A model generated the notes under the pieces. It was not told where the DNA came from, did not search any database, and was given only the letters and a program-made list of their open reading frames with translations. A DNA stretch of 31,203 bases. Origin: Monosiga brevicollis MX1 (lineage: Eukaryota > Opisthokonta > Choanoflagellata > Craspedida > Salpingoecidae). The stretch lies in contig NW_001865051.1 in the NCBI RefSeq assembly GCF_000002865.3, forward strand, positions 879,735 through 910,937. The letters are read 5' to 3'. A program made the position numbers and the translations under genes. Below are positions 11,420-23,100 of this stretch, piece after piece (positions within the stretch are counted from its first letter, which is position 1; the number at the start of each line of letters is the position of its first letter).

Positions 11420-14359
11420 AGCGCCCATGCCGCCCATAGCGCCCATGCCACCCATGGTGCCCATGCCGCCCATGCCGCCCATAGCGCCCATGCCACCCAT
11501 AGTGCCCATGCCACCCATGGCGCCCATAGCGCTCATGGGGTACACGTAGTTCATGCCGCCCATGGGATACATCCCAGTGTTTTGCTGACCGCGCATGGAT
11601 GAGGGGTTGCCGTGTGACTTGCCGCTGTGCTGCTGCTGGCTACGAGGGCCCGATTGACGACCACCACTGTTGTAGGCATTGTGTGTGCCATAGTAAGCTT
11701 GTTGCTGATAGTTAGCCATGTTGCCCATTGGGTACGAGCCCTTGGTGTAGCCGTGTGACTCGTAGCCTGAAGCCCCAGAATGCTCGTATCCATACGGCAT
11801 ACCCATGTGCCCAGTAGGCATATGTTGGCCTTGCTGCTGGGGCTGAGGCTGTTGCTGCTGCTGCTGCTGCTGCTGCTGAGATTGCGGCTGCTGGGGTTGA
11901 GGCAGCGACGTTTGTTGCTGGGATGGCTGCTGGGGCTGCGCGGGAGCCATCTGGCTGGTCTGATGCGCAGGTGGTTGTTGTGAAGGCATCTGGACCGGGC
12001 TGTGCTGCTGCAGTTGCGGTTGCAGATGTTGCTGCTGCTGCTGCAGGTGTTGCTGTTGTGCCTGCTGCGCAAAGTTGGGGTTGACCGAGGGCTGAGCATC
12101 AGGCGCCGTCACACCCAGACCGCCGAGGGGACCCATGCCAGAGCTAGGAGCATCGATGGAGGTGGCCACGGAAGAGGGGAGGGAAGCAGGCAGCGGGGTG
12201 TTGAACTGATTGTTGAGGGGAGGCAGATCAAATGTGTTGTTGCCAGTGTTGATGGACGACTCGGCGCTAGCAGAGACGGTCGCGGGGGCGGGGGCCGAGA
12301 GAGGGGCAGCTGAGGTAGCAGGGCTCTTGGCACCGACGGGCTCGGGGGCAGTGTCGGCGTGGACGCCGAAATTGATACCCAGGTTGCCGAAGGTGGTGTC
12401 AAAGTTGGTGTTGAGCGAAGGCATCTTGACAACCTCATCATGGCCTGCGGACGTGGTGCGAGTGTACTTGCCAGCACCCTCGAGGGGGGGAAGCCATCCA
12501 GGAGCGGACTTGTCGGCGTCATCCTTGGCGGGCCAGTTGGTCGTCCATTCACTGGCAGCGTTGGTGGTACCCCAGGCATCCTTGGGGGGCGCAGAGCTGG
12601 GAGCAGCAGCGGGAGAAGCCGACACTGCAGGAGGCGCGGCCGCAGGGGCAGCGGGCTCGGTGGGAGCTGCAGGCTCAGTTGCGACGGGTTTAGGGCTGGG
12701 CCAAGACGCTGGCTCGGGCTTGGCAGGCTCCTGCTTGCTGCTGTTGTTGGAACCGGGTGCACCGGCAGACCAAGCATTCCAAGGAGCAGCTGAAGTGACA
12801 GTGGCCGCGGCTGCTGACTCGGGCGCTGCGGCTGGCTCGGGCAGAACAGCAGGGGTGTCCGACTTCTTCGCTGCAGTGGTAGGGTCGGGCAGGACGAGGG
12901 CATCAGCGTTGGCTGTTTCCTCCTTGCGGCCACGACCAGTTTTGCGGGCCTCGGCCTCAGCAGCCGCCGCAGCAGGCGTAGGCTGTGCTGCTGCTGCCGC
13001 TGCAGGGGTGGGTGCCGTCGCCAGCGTGGGTTTGGGAGGCTGGGGCTTTTGACTGTAACATGAGAGGATACAGTACACCACGAGGTGAGAGAAAGGATGG
13101 GAGTCAAGGCAGGTGGTTGGGCAGCCTGAAAGCAATGAGCTGAGATCAAGTAATTGGCAGCGTTGATCTTACCCAAAGAGAAGCTTGGACCAAGTCATGG
13201 GCTGTGGACCCTTGGGCTTTTCGGGTGCCTGCGGGGCCTGTTGTGTTTGTTGCTCCGGCGTGGAAACGGCAGCTTCGGTATCTGCGGCAGGAGTGGATTG
13301 ACGCAGCTCTGGGTTGACGCCACGGCCCGTACCTGCGGCAGCACCACGACCGGCACCACCACGGCCACGGCCACGACCCGTACCACGTCCACGGCCTAAT
13401 CATGCGCGCCCGTCCGGGGGAAGGTCACGAAAGATGGCAATCGTGAGACCTCGAGTTGTCCAACCACATCAATCCAGCCCAGAGAGCAAAGAGGGAAGGA
13501 GATGGGGCAGCTCGAGTAGCAGCTGACAATAAATGAGGCGAGGTCAGAAAAGCACGGTATGCGTACCTCGGCCTCGAGCACCGGCAAAACCGTTACTGTC
13601 GCCTTCGCCCTCACCGCGACCGCGACCACGAGGACGTGAGCCACGCTCACCCCGCGGGGCGCCATTGCTGTGATACTGATTCGAATCGCCGTCACCACGA
13701 GCAGCGGCACGAGCCGTCTTGCTCTTGGACTTTGAAGTCTGTGCCTGGGGCTGTCCATCCCGCGTCAGCTCTTCAAAGGCCCGATCAACATTGTTGTTGC
13801 AATCGCGCAAAGCTGTGACAAGGGTAAGCAGGGCAATGATGTGAGACGGCAAGAAGATGAGGGACGCCATGTGAGTGTGACGCGTTGGCAGGAGGGGGAG
13901 AGCAGGTGAAACATACTAAAGAGCATGTCATCATCTGAAGCATAAGAGCCAACGATGCTCAACTGAGTCTTGAGCTATAAACGCGGAGACGAGTCCCAAA
14001 CAGCGTGAGAGGCATTTGCGGAATGATCTTTTTTTTTTTTTTTTTTTTTAAAAAAAAAAGGGTGTGTGTGTTGGGGGGGGGAGAACAAGAGGAAAAAGAA
14101 GAAACAGATGGGAAGGCGAAGACGAAGGGGCTGACCTTTTTGAAGGCGGCGGAGAGCTCCGAATCAAGCTCGTCCTAGAGAAGGAGAGTGAGAGAGAGAT
14201 GGATGTGAGCCAGAACGGCGACTCGTTTTGGAGACATGCAGAGCTTGAAGGGCATTGAGTGAAAACACGGGAAGAGACGAGACGTACGACAAGTACTGCC
14301 GACATGACGCTGGTGTTGTGCGAGAAGCTGCTGGTAACCACGCTAGAGGGAGAGGCCAT
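11066..14359 (-). CDS. Lingerer/UBAP2-like protein: UBA domain, RGG, Gln-rich and Met/Gly-rich tail
   Basis: Seven exons on the minus strand: 14288-14359, 14136-14174, 13917-13974, 13567-13812, 13173-13395, 11180-13052, 11066-11080. Phases agree and give 841 aa. The UBA domain (about 30-85) is split over exons 2-4; its DDMLFTLRDCNNNVDRAF aligns with the ...ALHDCNGDVNRA... core of UBAP2/UBAP2L. RG/RGG repeats follow (about 107-165), then a long Ala/Pro-rich region with Trp motifs (PWNAW, DAWG, SEWTTNW). VKMPSLNTNF...FGNLGINFG (about 417-440) resembles the conserved Lingerer/UBAP2 motif of the type VEMPG...FG.L.FG. The tail has polyGln (about 600-615) and a Met-Gly-Gly-Met block (about 710-777). 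Animal members bind RNA and ubiquitin pathways and promote stress granules. The last exon codes only YHTS. Exon 1 is the least certain. Yeast Def1-like proteins share the architecture. Confidence 0.78.
11357..11560. repeat. Met-Gly-Gly coding repeat
   Basis: A GC-rich tandem array of ccc-atg-cc-type triplets encodes about 20 Met-Gly-Gly-Met or Met-Gly-Ala-Met steps on the minus strand, at about residues 710-777 of the UBAP2-like protein. The same DNA is open in other frames (His-Ala-Ala, Met-Pro-Pro), which are shadows. Confidence 0.85.
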
Positions 14360-14814
14360 TCAAGCAAAGCGGGCGGGGGCCGGCAAAAGAAGTGAGAGTC
14401 GAGTGACGAGCTTCAATGGGAATGCAGCGAATCGAGGAGGGAAGCAAACAACAGGCAGAGGGGAAAAACAGGCAGTCACACTACAACAACAACAACGACG
14501 ACGACGACGACGACAACAACAACAAGAAGCAAAGAGCACGTCTGGCGCACATCACGAGCACTGGAAAAGAAGACGCGGGAGAGGGACAGAGAGAGAAGAG
14601 AAGAGAAGAGAAGAGAAGAGCAGATGCTGGAGAAGCACAAGACGTCAATGGCAGCCAGAGCGAAGATGAGCATGTCAAGAGGGCTGGTTGACTGAAAGCA
14701 AGATGGAAGGCACATTAATGTCAAGGTTTCTGGTGGCCGAGGGCACACTGGAAACCAGCAAGAGCAGCAGAAGGGATCGCACAGCTCAGCGGCGCGCACA
14801 GTGGCACGTCGACG

Positions 14815-14816
<2 letters not shown>

Positions 14817-14849
<33 letters not shown>
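14817..14849. repeat. CA microsatellite
   Basis: An uninterrupted CA run of about 33 bp lies upstream of the UBAP2-like gene. Confidence 0.92.
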
Positions 14850-14851
<2 letters not shown>

Positions 14852-15041
14852 ATGACGCGCTCGCCAAGTGCGTGCTTGTGTGAAGGGCGGCACACCAAAG
14901 CTGAATGCAAGTTGCAATACTGGCCACGACCAGACAGCGTATCATGTACTCCAATGAAGAACCGCAAATGCAATCTTCACCTGCCTTGACCAAACCCAAG
15001 AGCAAGCCCGGCTGCCAAAACCAACAACAGGGCACAAGCAC

Positions 15042-15105
15042 AGAGAGAGAGAGAGAGAGAGAGAGCAGAGAGCGCGCAGAGAGCAGAGAGACGCACACAC
15101 ACACA

Positions 15106-15136
<31 letters not shown>

Positions 15137-15172
15137 CCATTTCTCTCTCTCTCTCTCACACACACACACACT
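15042..15172. repeat. Compound GA/CT/CA microsatellite
   Basis: GA repeats (15042-15065 and scattered to about 15091) are followed by CA, then CT (about 15106-15157), then CA (about 15157-15172). The GA and CT arms could pair with each other as an imperfect hairpin. Confidence 0.88.
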
Positions 15173-16662
15173 TACCCAGTGACACCCGAAACAACAAAAG
15201 AACCAGACTTGGGACTTGGTTGGACGGGAGTGAGGCTTGGCTAGGGATACGAGGGGGGTGGAGGTTGAAGGGCAGAGAGAAAGGGAGGAGGGATGGTAAA
15301 GGCAGAGGTGAGGGGAAAACCAGAAAAAACGTAATGGGTATTTTCAATGAGAAGACAGAGAATAAGGTCTACACTGGTCCAAAAAGAGAGATATGATGCC
15401 AATGTTGGCACAACGCAGAGATGCAATCAAATCAGCACGCCTCAACATGCCCCTAGTGTGCTTTCAACCCGACTTGCACCTCTGCTTAGACCTTGGAATT
15501 GCCTCTTTGGATGACAGCCTCTCGACCAGCTCCTCTGACAACCGCCCATAACAACCATCAGCTTGAAAAGTCAAGGTGAGATCCCAGTCCGCTTCTCCCG
15601 CACAGCTGCCGCACGCTTTCACCTCTCCACGCACCACCCCCTGGGCCGGCGCCACCGCCCGCGATGGCCCATGGCACTCACCCGCCCTTTAGCCCATGGT
15701 GGTGACCAGTGTCTTTTCGGCAAACCGCAATCCCTTGGCCTTTCTGCACTGGTGTCGCTGCCGTTGCTGGCCCGTGATTGTCCCTCCACCCCACCTCTGC
15801 TGGCCAGGTGCTGGTGTAACACGCTCACGGAACGTGTGGGAGTTTGCTGACCAGTTGCCCTTACTTCTCGTGAGCGTGGCCGAAGAGGCGGGCTTGTTTT
15901 GGGCTATCAACCAGGGCAAATTTATCCTCACAAGACCATTCACAAATAGCACGGATAATGGCTGACAATTGGTTGCCGCGCTTCTCGCCTCGCTACCAAA
16001 TCTACGTTTGCCTCGTTTCTTGCAGCAACGAAAGTGACGTGGAGCCGTGATCATGCATTTCTGCTGACATCCCAAACGTGCTCCGACGTTGCCGTTCACG
16101 TCACGCGCGTGCGCCTCGTTCGGATGCTAATAACGGCCAAACTCGGATGAGAAACCAGCCTAGTGAGTGAGTGAATCATGATCCTTGAGTGGCGGAGGGC
16201 ACGAAAAAGAGGGCACAGCATTTCGATCTCTATCTCGATCTGGTGTCAATTCCGATGGCTACTGAAACCAGGAGCCAAAAAAAAAAAAAGGAAAAAAAGA
16301 AAAGAGGGAAAAGAGTCAAGCTTGGCCGATCGGGCCAAGAGCATACAAGATTTGACATTCAGTTAATCAACAAGTGCGCGGCGTCCTCACACACGAGTAC
16401 TTTAGGAGCGCGCAAGTGGAAGCAAAGCCAATTTTAACAATCACATAGCGAGGCCATTTGTCTCTGACAAGGCCATCATCCGATATTGACGAGCAAAACA
16501 CATCAACGTATCATATACAAGACCAAAGCCACCAAGCCCAACGTCCTCCGAAACATTGAGGCTGTTCAAAGCAAACAAAACAAAAGCTAATCAAAAGAAG
16601 AAGAACAAAATGATAAAAGCAGAGACCGCGCTGCGCCGGTCAGGCAAACGGGGTCTCGGGTC

Positions 16663-17831
16663 CTAGCTGGCCTCTTGAAGATCAGAGGGAGCTCCATCAT
16701 GCAGCAAGCAAGCCTCCTCGGTGGCTAAAACTTGCTTGACCGCGGGAGCGGATAAGATAGAGCGAGTAGTTGGGGTAGAACAGCAGGAAATCCGGAGGTA
16801 TGGGCGGGTCGAAGGCGGAGCAAGTCGACAAAAATCATCGTCAAACTGATCCAAAGGGAAGTGGGCTTTGGTCGAGGCAGTCGTAACCAAACGGGCGGTC
16901 GTCGTGGCGCCAGCTTGGCTGGACATGCTCAGCGAATCAACAAAAAAAAACATTTGTACATACAAAATACACGGCCGCATCGCGGGCACCGCGTGCTGCG
17001 CGGCGTTGCGCCAGACAAAGCGGTGGCTCCAAAGACACCACCAACAAGTGGAAATTGAAAAAAAAAAAGGATCGGGTTGAAGGAGCTCGTCACATCAAAC
17101 GAATATAGAAAAGGGTCAATAAGAAAGACAAGACAAGACAAGACAAGAGCTAAGAACAAGGAAACCCACTCAAGGTTTGGCACGCCTCGAGCCAGGCGCA
17201 TCAGCCGGGCTCGAGGCAGGAAACATGGTGCTAAACACCAAAAAATTCAAAGCAAAAAAGAAAGTGGCCGCATCTCCGGCAGCCAATGTTTCCTTGTCCA
17301 GGTTCACGGAGAAGAGGGGGAGACAGAGATGGACTCTGGTTGGTGGGCACGGTGGTTTTCTGCAGAGCGAGCCACCGAGTCGACCTTGGCCAGGGCATCA
17401 CTGGTTGTGTCCATTTCTGCCTCTTCCGAAGTGCTTGTGAGGCTGGGATCGGGGCGCTGTTCTGCCACGGTGGAGGTGCGAGTGCAGACGGAGGTGCCTT
17501 CGCGGAGGGGCAGGGCAGCCAGAACGTCGGGATCGGCCTCGGGGGCGAAAAAAGTGCGTTGCAAGCGGCACCAGAGATGACGCTGGAGCAGGGTTGTGCG
17601 GAGGGTGCGACGATCGTCGGCGTCAAGCTTGAGGTTCTTGTTGTAAGCGGCTTGCACGAGATCACCCAGGGTCAAAGGCTGCTGCGAATGACGGTCCCGG
17701 GGGTACGAGTAGGCGCGGCGCTGACGGGCCACGGCCGGCCGGCTGCGGGGTGGGGTGGCGGACGGCGCCGAGATGCTGGAATCGTCCTTGTAGTGGCTCA
17801 GGCTCGTGGGGCGGGCAACCGAGCGCTCCAT
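16663..17831 (-). CDS. Unrecognised protein, probably two exons
   Basis: The first exon starts at ATG 17831 and is open to a stop at 17304-17306, 175 residues if unspliced. It is Ser/Arg-rich at the N-terminus. A compact helical-looking segment follows at about residues 50-100 (LTLGDLVQAAYNKNLKLDAD, then RRTLRTTLLQRHLWCRLQR), then an acidic Ser/Thr-rich tail. A GT donor (GTGAAC) sits at the stop, after CTTCTCC. Splicing there to an acceptor near 16928 (...GCTGAG) would remove the stop and continue in phase into a second exon, including HFPLDQFDDDF and ending at the stop at 16663. The first exon is reasonably supported by residue composition and a clean ATG; the second is tentative. I do not recognise the family and assign no function. 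Confidence 0.45.
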
Positions 17832-18306
17832 GCTTCTGGGTTTGGTTCAAGAGTTGAGACCTTGACACGTAACAGCGGCAAAGGCGATGGCGGCAGCGAT
17901 GGCGGTGGCGGTGGCAGGCAACCGCTCTGTTGGCAGCTGTCGGCACAAAAAAAAAACCAAAAATTTGGAAAAAAAAGTTGTGTGGTGAAGAAATAAAATC
18001 AAAACTCAAAAAGAGTACTGAACAACAAGATTTGATGCTGTTGAGTGTTGATGGTCAGTCGAAATCGAAAAGAGCAAAAGGGCAGTCGGGTACAGATCGG
18101 CAAAGGGGGTCAACCCAAGGCGTTTGAGCAAGCGTTCAACCAAAATCAGCACGTTGGTGCAAAGTCGAGGTGGAGATGAGGAAAATGCCCAATTTCGCGG
18201 CCGTCGTTGGGAGACCAGTTAGAGGCACAAGGGTGAGGGTGGATACGCGGGAAGTGGTGGGGGAGCTGCGCTTGGCACCACACACCAAGCGATTTGGCTT
18301 GCTTAT

Positions 18307-18341
<35 letters not shown>

Positions 18342-20171
18342 AGCTCTTTTGTTCGATGTGTTTGTGTGGATAACAGCATAACGTTTGCATTACGACGCAT
18401 GGGGTGGGTGGTGGATTCAAAGGGAGCTTGTGGTGGATGGCGCTTGAGCGCGAAGGGGGTTGTGTGGCGCGAGACGATTTTCGGGAAGGAACGGCACCAA
18501 GCGTACGAAGCAAGCGACCCGTGGCTGTTGATTCGATTGGTTCGGTTTGATTGTGTGCTTGCGAGTGCGGCCAAAAACACAAGGGAGTGCCGCAAACAAC
18601 GAATCAACAAGGTGTGATGTGATGGTGGGTGATTTTGTGGTGCACGGGCAACGCGGCCACCAAAAAAAAAAGGGTGCCGTAGGTTTGACACGGCTGCAGA
18701 GCAAGATGCTGCTTTTCGCCGATGATCAAGTTGCCTGGCCTACATTGGCAAGGGAATGTGTGATGTATGGAAAGTTGCGTTCGAGGTGATGGGCGGTGGA
18801 CAGAAGCAAGAGGCAACCCACGTCAGCCCCAAAGAGTGGGTTGCTGATGCCGATAGCGCGCGTTGGTGTGGGGTGGTCATGGGTCTGTGAGAACAAGTTG
18901 TGTCGCGAAGGTCACGAATGGGGGTATGCGGGTGTCAATTCGAGCTCACAAATTTCAAGCCCAGAAGCGAGAGGGTCGCCACGCCACCGAAAAGCGGCCC
19001 CCACAACCAAAACACCAAACCCTTCCATCCCTGCTATCAACCAAACGAGCCGAAGATGTGGGATCGGAAACGAATGACGCGCCATTCGTGTTTGGACTGC
19101 AACAAAAATTGGCTTACGGAAGAGCGGGCGCAGTCTTGACATTCGCCAAGCGCCCACACGGGAAAGCGGACACCAAGGAGGAGTAGTTCCAAACCGGTTC
19201 ATCATGCGTCCGCGCACGTCTCAATCCTTATGAGCACCGCATGTAAGTCAGGAAGCATCAGCCAGGAGCTGCATCCCAGCTCCACGAAGCTCTTGGTTGA
19301 CGAAGCTGCCTTGCAACCCCGAGCTGCTGCGTCGCGATACTCCTTCGCCGAGCCCCCTCTTCAGGCTGGGAACCGAGCTTCAACCCCACAGCCGAAAAAA
19401 AAAAAAAAACGCCATGGGATCAGTCTGTGTCTGGTAGGCCGGCAGTTCTTCGCCTGGTCGGAAGAAAGAAACGCGGTAGGGGGTAAGCTGCTCAGCTGGC
19501 TGCGCCGCTTGCTCACCACACCCTCTTTTCAGCCCCCATGATTGCTGTTCCAACTGCCCCCGTGTGTCATGAGACTGGATACTAAATTGATTGGGGTTGT
19601 CTTCTTATCCACCCCACTTGCGTCACCTTCACGCCAGCGGTGGACTGGGCCGTTTCTCGTCGAGAGCCCCACTAACATCATTCCTCTTGCCAACCCCCAT
19701 ACCTTGAGGTTAGGCCCAGACATGCCAAGGGTAACGCAGTCACCGTCCTCTCAGCATGTTTAGGTTGGGCGGCTGATGTGATGGTGTTCCAATGCGATTT
19801 CAGAGAACACCCGGTTTGGCTTTGCACAACGCCTTTGCTTGTTTCATGAGATCCAACAAATCCAGAAATCCAGAAAAAGAATTAGATTTGATCGGACCTC
19901 GTGGGAACCGCCCAGCCAATGAGCCTACCACGCTTACTATGTGCCCGCATGTCGATCCGATGCAATCGCACACAACCAAACCGCTCGCGCGGTTGATCAG
20001 ATGGCTGCGCCGTTGAGTTATGACAAAGCCAAGTTTTGACATGTCCACCTTTGACCAACGGAGCTCCACCTCCACATGCTCTGCCAGATGTTGGCACTAC
20101 ATCAGGCCACCAAAGACGCAGCCCTGTCGCCAACGCATGTCCCGGAATGAGACAAAAGAGAAGAAAACACG
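17832..20171. other. Intergenic region upstream of the unrecognised gene
   Basis: About 2.3 kb between the 3' end of UBFD1 and the start of the unrecognised gene. It has A-rich runs near 17945-17990, a CA run (18309-18338) and short A homopolymers (18661, 19395). Many overlapping open frames exist on both strands, but none has consistent coding character or a known motif. I see no gene here. Confidence 0.5.
18309..18338. repeat. CA microsatellite
   Basis: A CA run of about 30 bp lies in the intergenic region upstream of the unrecognised gene. Confidence 0.92.
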
Positions 20172-23100
20172 TCAGCTTGACATGCCCCAAATGCCGTGCC
20201 AAACGTGCTGCGCGCTATGCCAGCACGCGACTGCGCGGCAAAGGCCACACGTTTGGCACCCCGTGCATGGGACACAAGTTACGCTTGGTTGATCACGGGA
20301 GGAGCCGAGCACACCAAAGCAACAACAACAACAACAACAACCGATGACAACAACAACAATAAGGAAGCAAGCAGAGGCAGAGCGCGCATCGCCACACACC
20401 TTTGCACTTGCGACGTATTGGGCAGGAAAGTAGTAGACAAAGTACGTGGACTGAGCGGTGGACCCCATTTGAATGGCCTGCGGGTGCGTGCCCAGATACA
20501 AAAGGGATATCCCACGGTGTGCGTGAGGCATGTGTCATTCACACGTCAGCCGCGTGTCCCACCATCCAATCTCAAACAGAGGACAAATGCCCTGCAGAAG
20601 CAAGGGGAGGACATGAAGCAGGGCACACAACAAGCCAGACGACCGGCTGCACAATGTTCGTGCGTCAATCAGGATCAAGCTCGAGCACAAATGACCAGAC
20701 CAAACCAGGACCCAAAACAAACAGCCAAAATAGAGCGCAGGACAGCGGGTCAGACGGAAGACCCAATGACCCTAAACCAAAGGAGATGTGCACGCGCGCT
20801 CGGATGCGCATGCGCAAGGCAAGTGACACCCCACGACCTCAACATATAAGGCACCTTGGTTCCTCGTTGAAGAAAACAGGCGCAAGCAATCAAAGTGTCC
20901 ATTGGACACCCGCAACACCCTTAACACACACGTTGCTGATCCACGCCGACCAGTTTGACAGGTCACACAGCAGCAACGAGCAGGATCGAGCAGAAGCAGT
21001 GGCAGCAAAACCCCCTTTTCTTCAACAGGCAGCACACCGATGTGATACCTGATACCCCTCCCTCCCGCCGCTCGTGTCCAAACGCAGTCCCAACAGGACA
21101 AAATCAGTCAAGGAATCAGTCAGCCAGCCAGTCAGTCTCAGTCAGTCACAGTCAGTCAAACGCAGACACATGCAACGCATGGGCATCACTGTCACGCAGC
21201 GACTTGGGCTTGCTGGTACATCACACACCATTCTGCACCCTGGCCGTTGGGAAGGAGCATGTGGGACATGCAAGGACGAACGACAAACCAACGCGGGTAT
21301 GTCGGCGTCATGTCCAACCCCTGCTCGCCACCGGCAAGAGGTTATCAGCCAGCTTTGGTCCCTTCGTCCGCTGCATGTCGCATGCCCTGCGGGCGCGCGC
21401 ACGAGCGAGCTACGCCCCGGGAGCAAGGTTCCCTCCGCGGAGGGACACTCATCCGGGTCAGGACTGCACGAGGACCGTGCGTATCCAAGGCAAGCGCCAG
21501 TCGAGAAAACTTGGACCGCAGTCCTGTCGACGCGCGCGAGCATAGCTTGACGCCGGCGTCCCGCGAGACTTGGCTCGTGGCCGGACAACCCTTGTCGACT
21601 GCCTTGTCCTTGCACTGCCCCCGTTGATCAGGCTGTGCAAACCCATGACATGCTTGACGACACGGTCATGGTTGCATTGGCAGCGAAGACTGCCTGCCCA
21701 ACTCGCCCATTGACACTTGTGTCCAGACACGCTCGCGAGTGCCTTCACACCTGCACACCTTCACACCTTCACACCTTCACACCTTCACACCTTCACACCT
21801 TCACACCTTCACACCTGCACACCTTCACACCTGACAACTTTGACGACATTGCGAGGGGAAAAACAAAAACTCATCATCACACGCACTTCCGTCAACAACA
21901 AGGAGGACTGCACAACTTGCACCAACAGTAGAGCCGCACAACCTCGTCCACAACGGCCCTGCTTCCATTTGAGTTGAGACACGCAGAGGCTCAAAGCCAA
22001 CGGCCCACGCACCAGAATGTGATAATGTTCAAGAGACGGAATCGGTTCCGATTTGATTTGCTGGATCTTGGACAGCGGCACCTGCACGCCAAACAGAAAA
22101 GAAAAAAGGCACCGCGGTCATCAACCAGCCAGCTTCGCATGGCATGACACTCTCCAGGATCCAAGTCACGCTTCGCTACCGAACGCACGCCGCAGTCCAG
22201 ACTGGCCCGGCCTGCAAACCTGCCACCCACGCCAACCGCATCCCGGCACGCCAGAGCCCCAAGTACGTACCCGTCGCGTCTGACGCTTGGTACTAATAAT
22301 GAGCTCATTGGTGGTCAGCGAGAAGTGTAGTCGCACCTGCCAGCCAACGCGTGAACATGTAAGTGGCTCGAACATTGAGCTCCCGCGCGCCGTCAATGCT
22401 GCTCGCCATGCACCAGTTGCCACACGCTTGCTTCAGCATGGATCGCCCAGGCCATCCTCTGCCTGGTCAAGATGACACGCACCTTTTCGCCCGACCCGTC
22501 CAACATGCCGGAAATTGGCGCATCGGGCAACGGATCAGCACCTGGCAAGAAAGCAAGCGGTGCGTCATCCGGCACTCCACGATCCAAAATGCGCTTGTGC
22601 TTTGTCTCTGTAGCCCATGGCGTTTTGCGCGCCGCTGCTGCCGCCGCCACTTGTTCTAAGCCAGCATACCAGACGTTTGCAAACTTAGTCTAATCATTCG
22701 CCACACACACAAACACACACACGCACGCACACACACACACGCACACACACACACACACACACAACAGGCTTCAGCTTGCCATGTGCGTCAGGCAGGCCGT
22801 CATCGCCACCGAGCCGTCCCAGCTGCCTCCACCCCTCGCCTCAAGGTTGGCTCGGGTCGGGCCTTTCCCGACCAACATCGTGCTGAAGCCTTGCTCCCTT
22901 CCAGTGTCCTGTCCACCAGCCTGCTTGTCTCAGCCTGTCGCCACTACTAAAAAAGGGCAGGAAACAGGTGCATCCGCGTCCTTCCCAAGACTCTGGCACC
23001 CACATTCTGAACCACCGTGCTCGAGTCACATACCAGTTTGCTTGAGAGCACCCGTCTTGGCCAAAGCATCAACCTGTCACGCCATGGTGCGTTCGATCCA

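Larger units (their letters stand above)
14360..16662. other. Intergenic, microsatellite-rich
   Basis: About 2.3 kb upstream of the UBAP2-like gene and downstream of the unrecognised gene at 16663-17831. It contains CAA/GAC triplet runs (about 14480-14525), a GAGAA repeat (about 14590-14622), a CA run (14817-14849), and a mixed GA/CT/CA block (15042-15172). The stretch 15450-16100 is more complex but has only overlapping short open frames on both strands with no recognisable motif. I call no gene there. Confidence 0.5.

Noticed and set aside
11330-11602. Plus-strand His-Ala-Ala and Met-Pro-Pro frames
   Set aside because: Shadows of the Met-Gly-Gly coding repeat of the minus-strand UBAP2-like gene.
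12210-13052. 280-codon plus-strand Ala/Gly-rich frame
   Set aside because: Antisense shadow of the Ala/Pro-rich exon 11180-13052, whose frame and splice phases are consistent.
15464-16099. Possible small minus-strand gene
   Set aside because: Open frames are short, overlap on both strands and show no motif or clear splice pattern.
17286-17996. 236-codon plus-strand Gly-rich frame
   Set aside because: Lies antisense to the minus-strand frame with more protein-like composition; low complexity and no motif.
20196-21052. Plus-strand frames of about 216 codons with polyThr/Asn
   Set aside because: They overlap UBFD1 exon and intron sequence antisense and derive partly from a CAA repeat; no recognisable domain.
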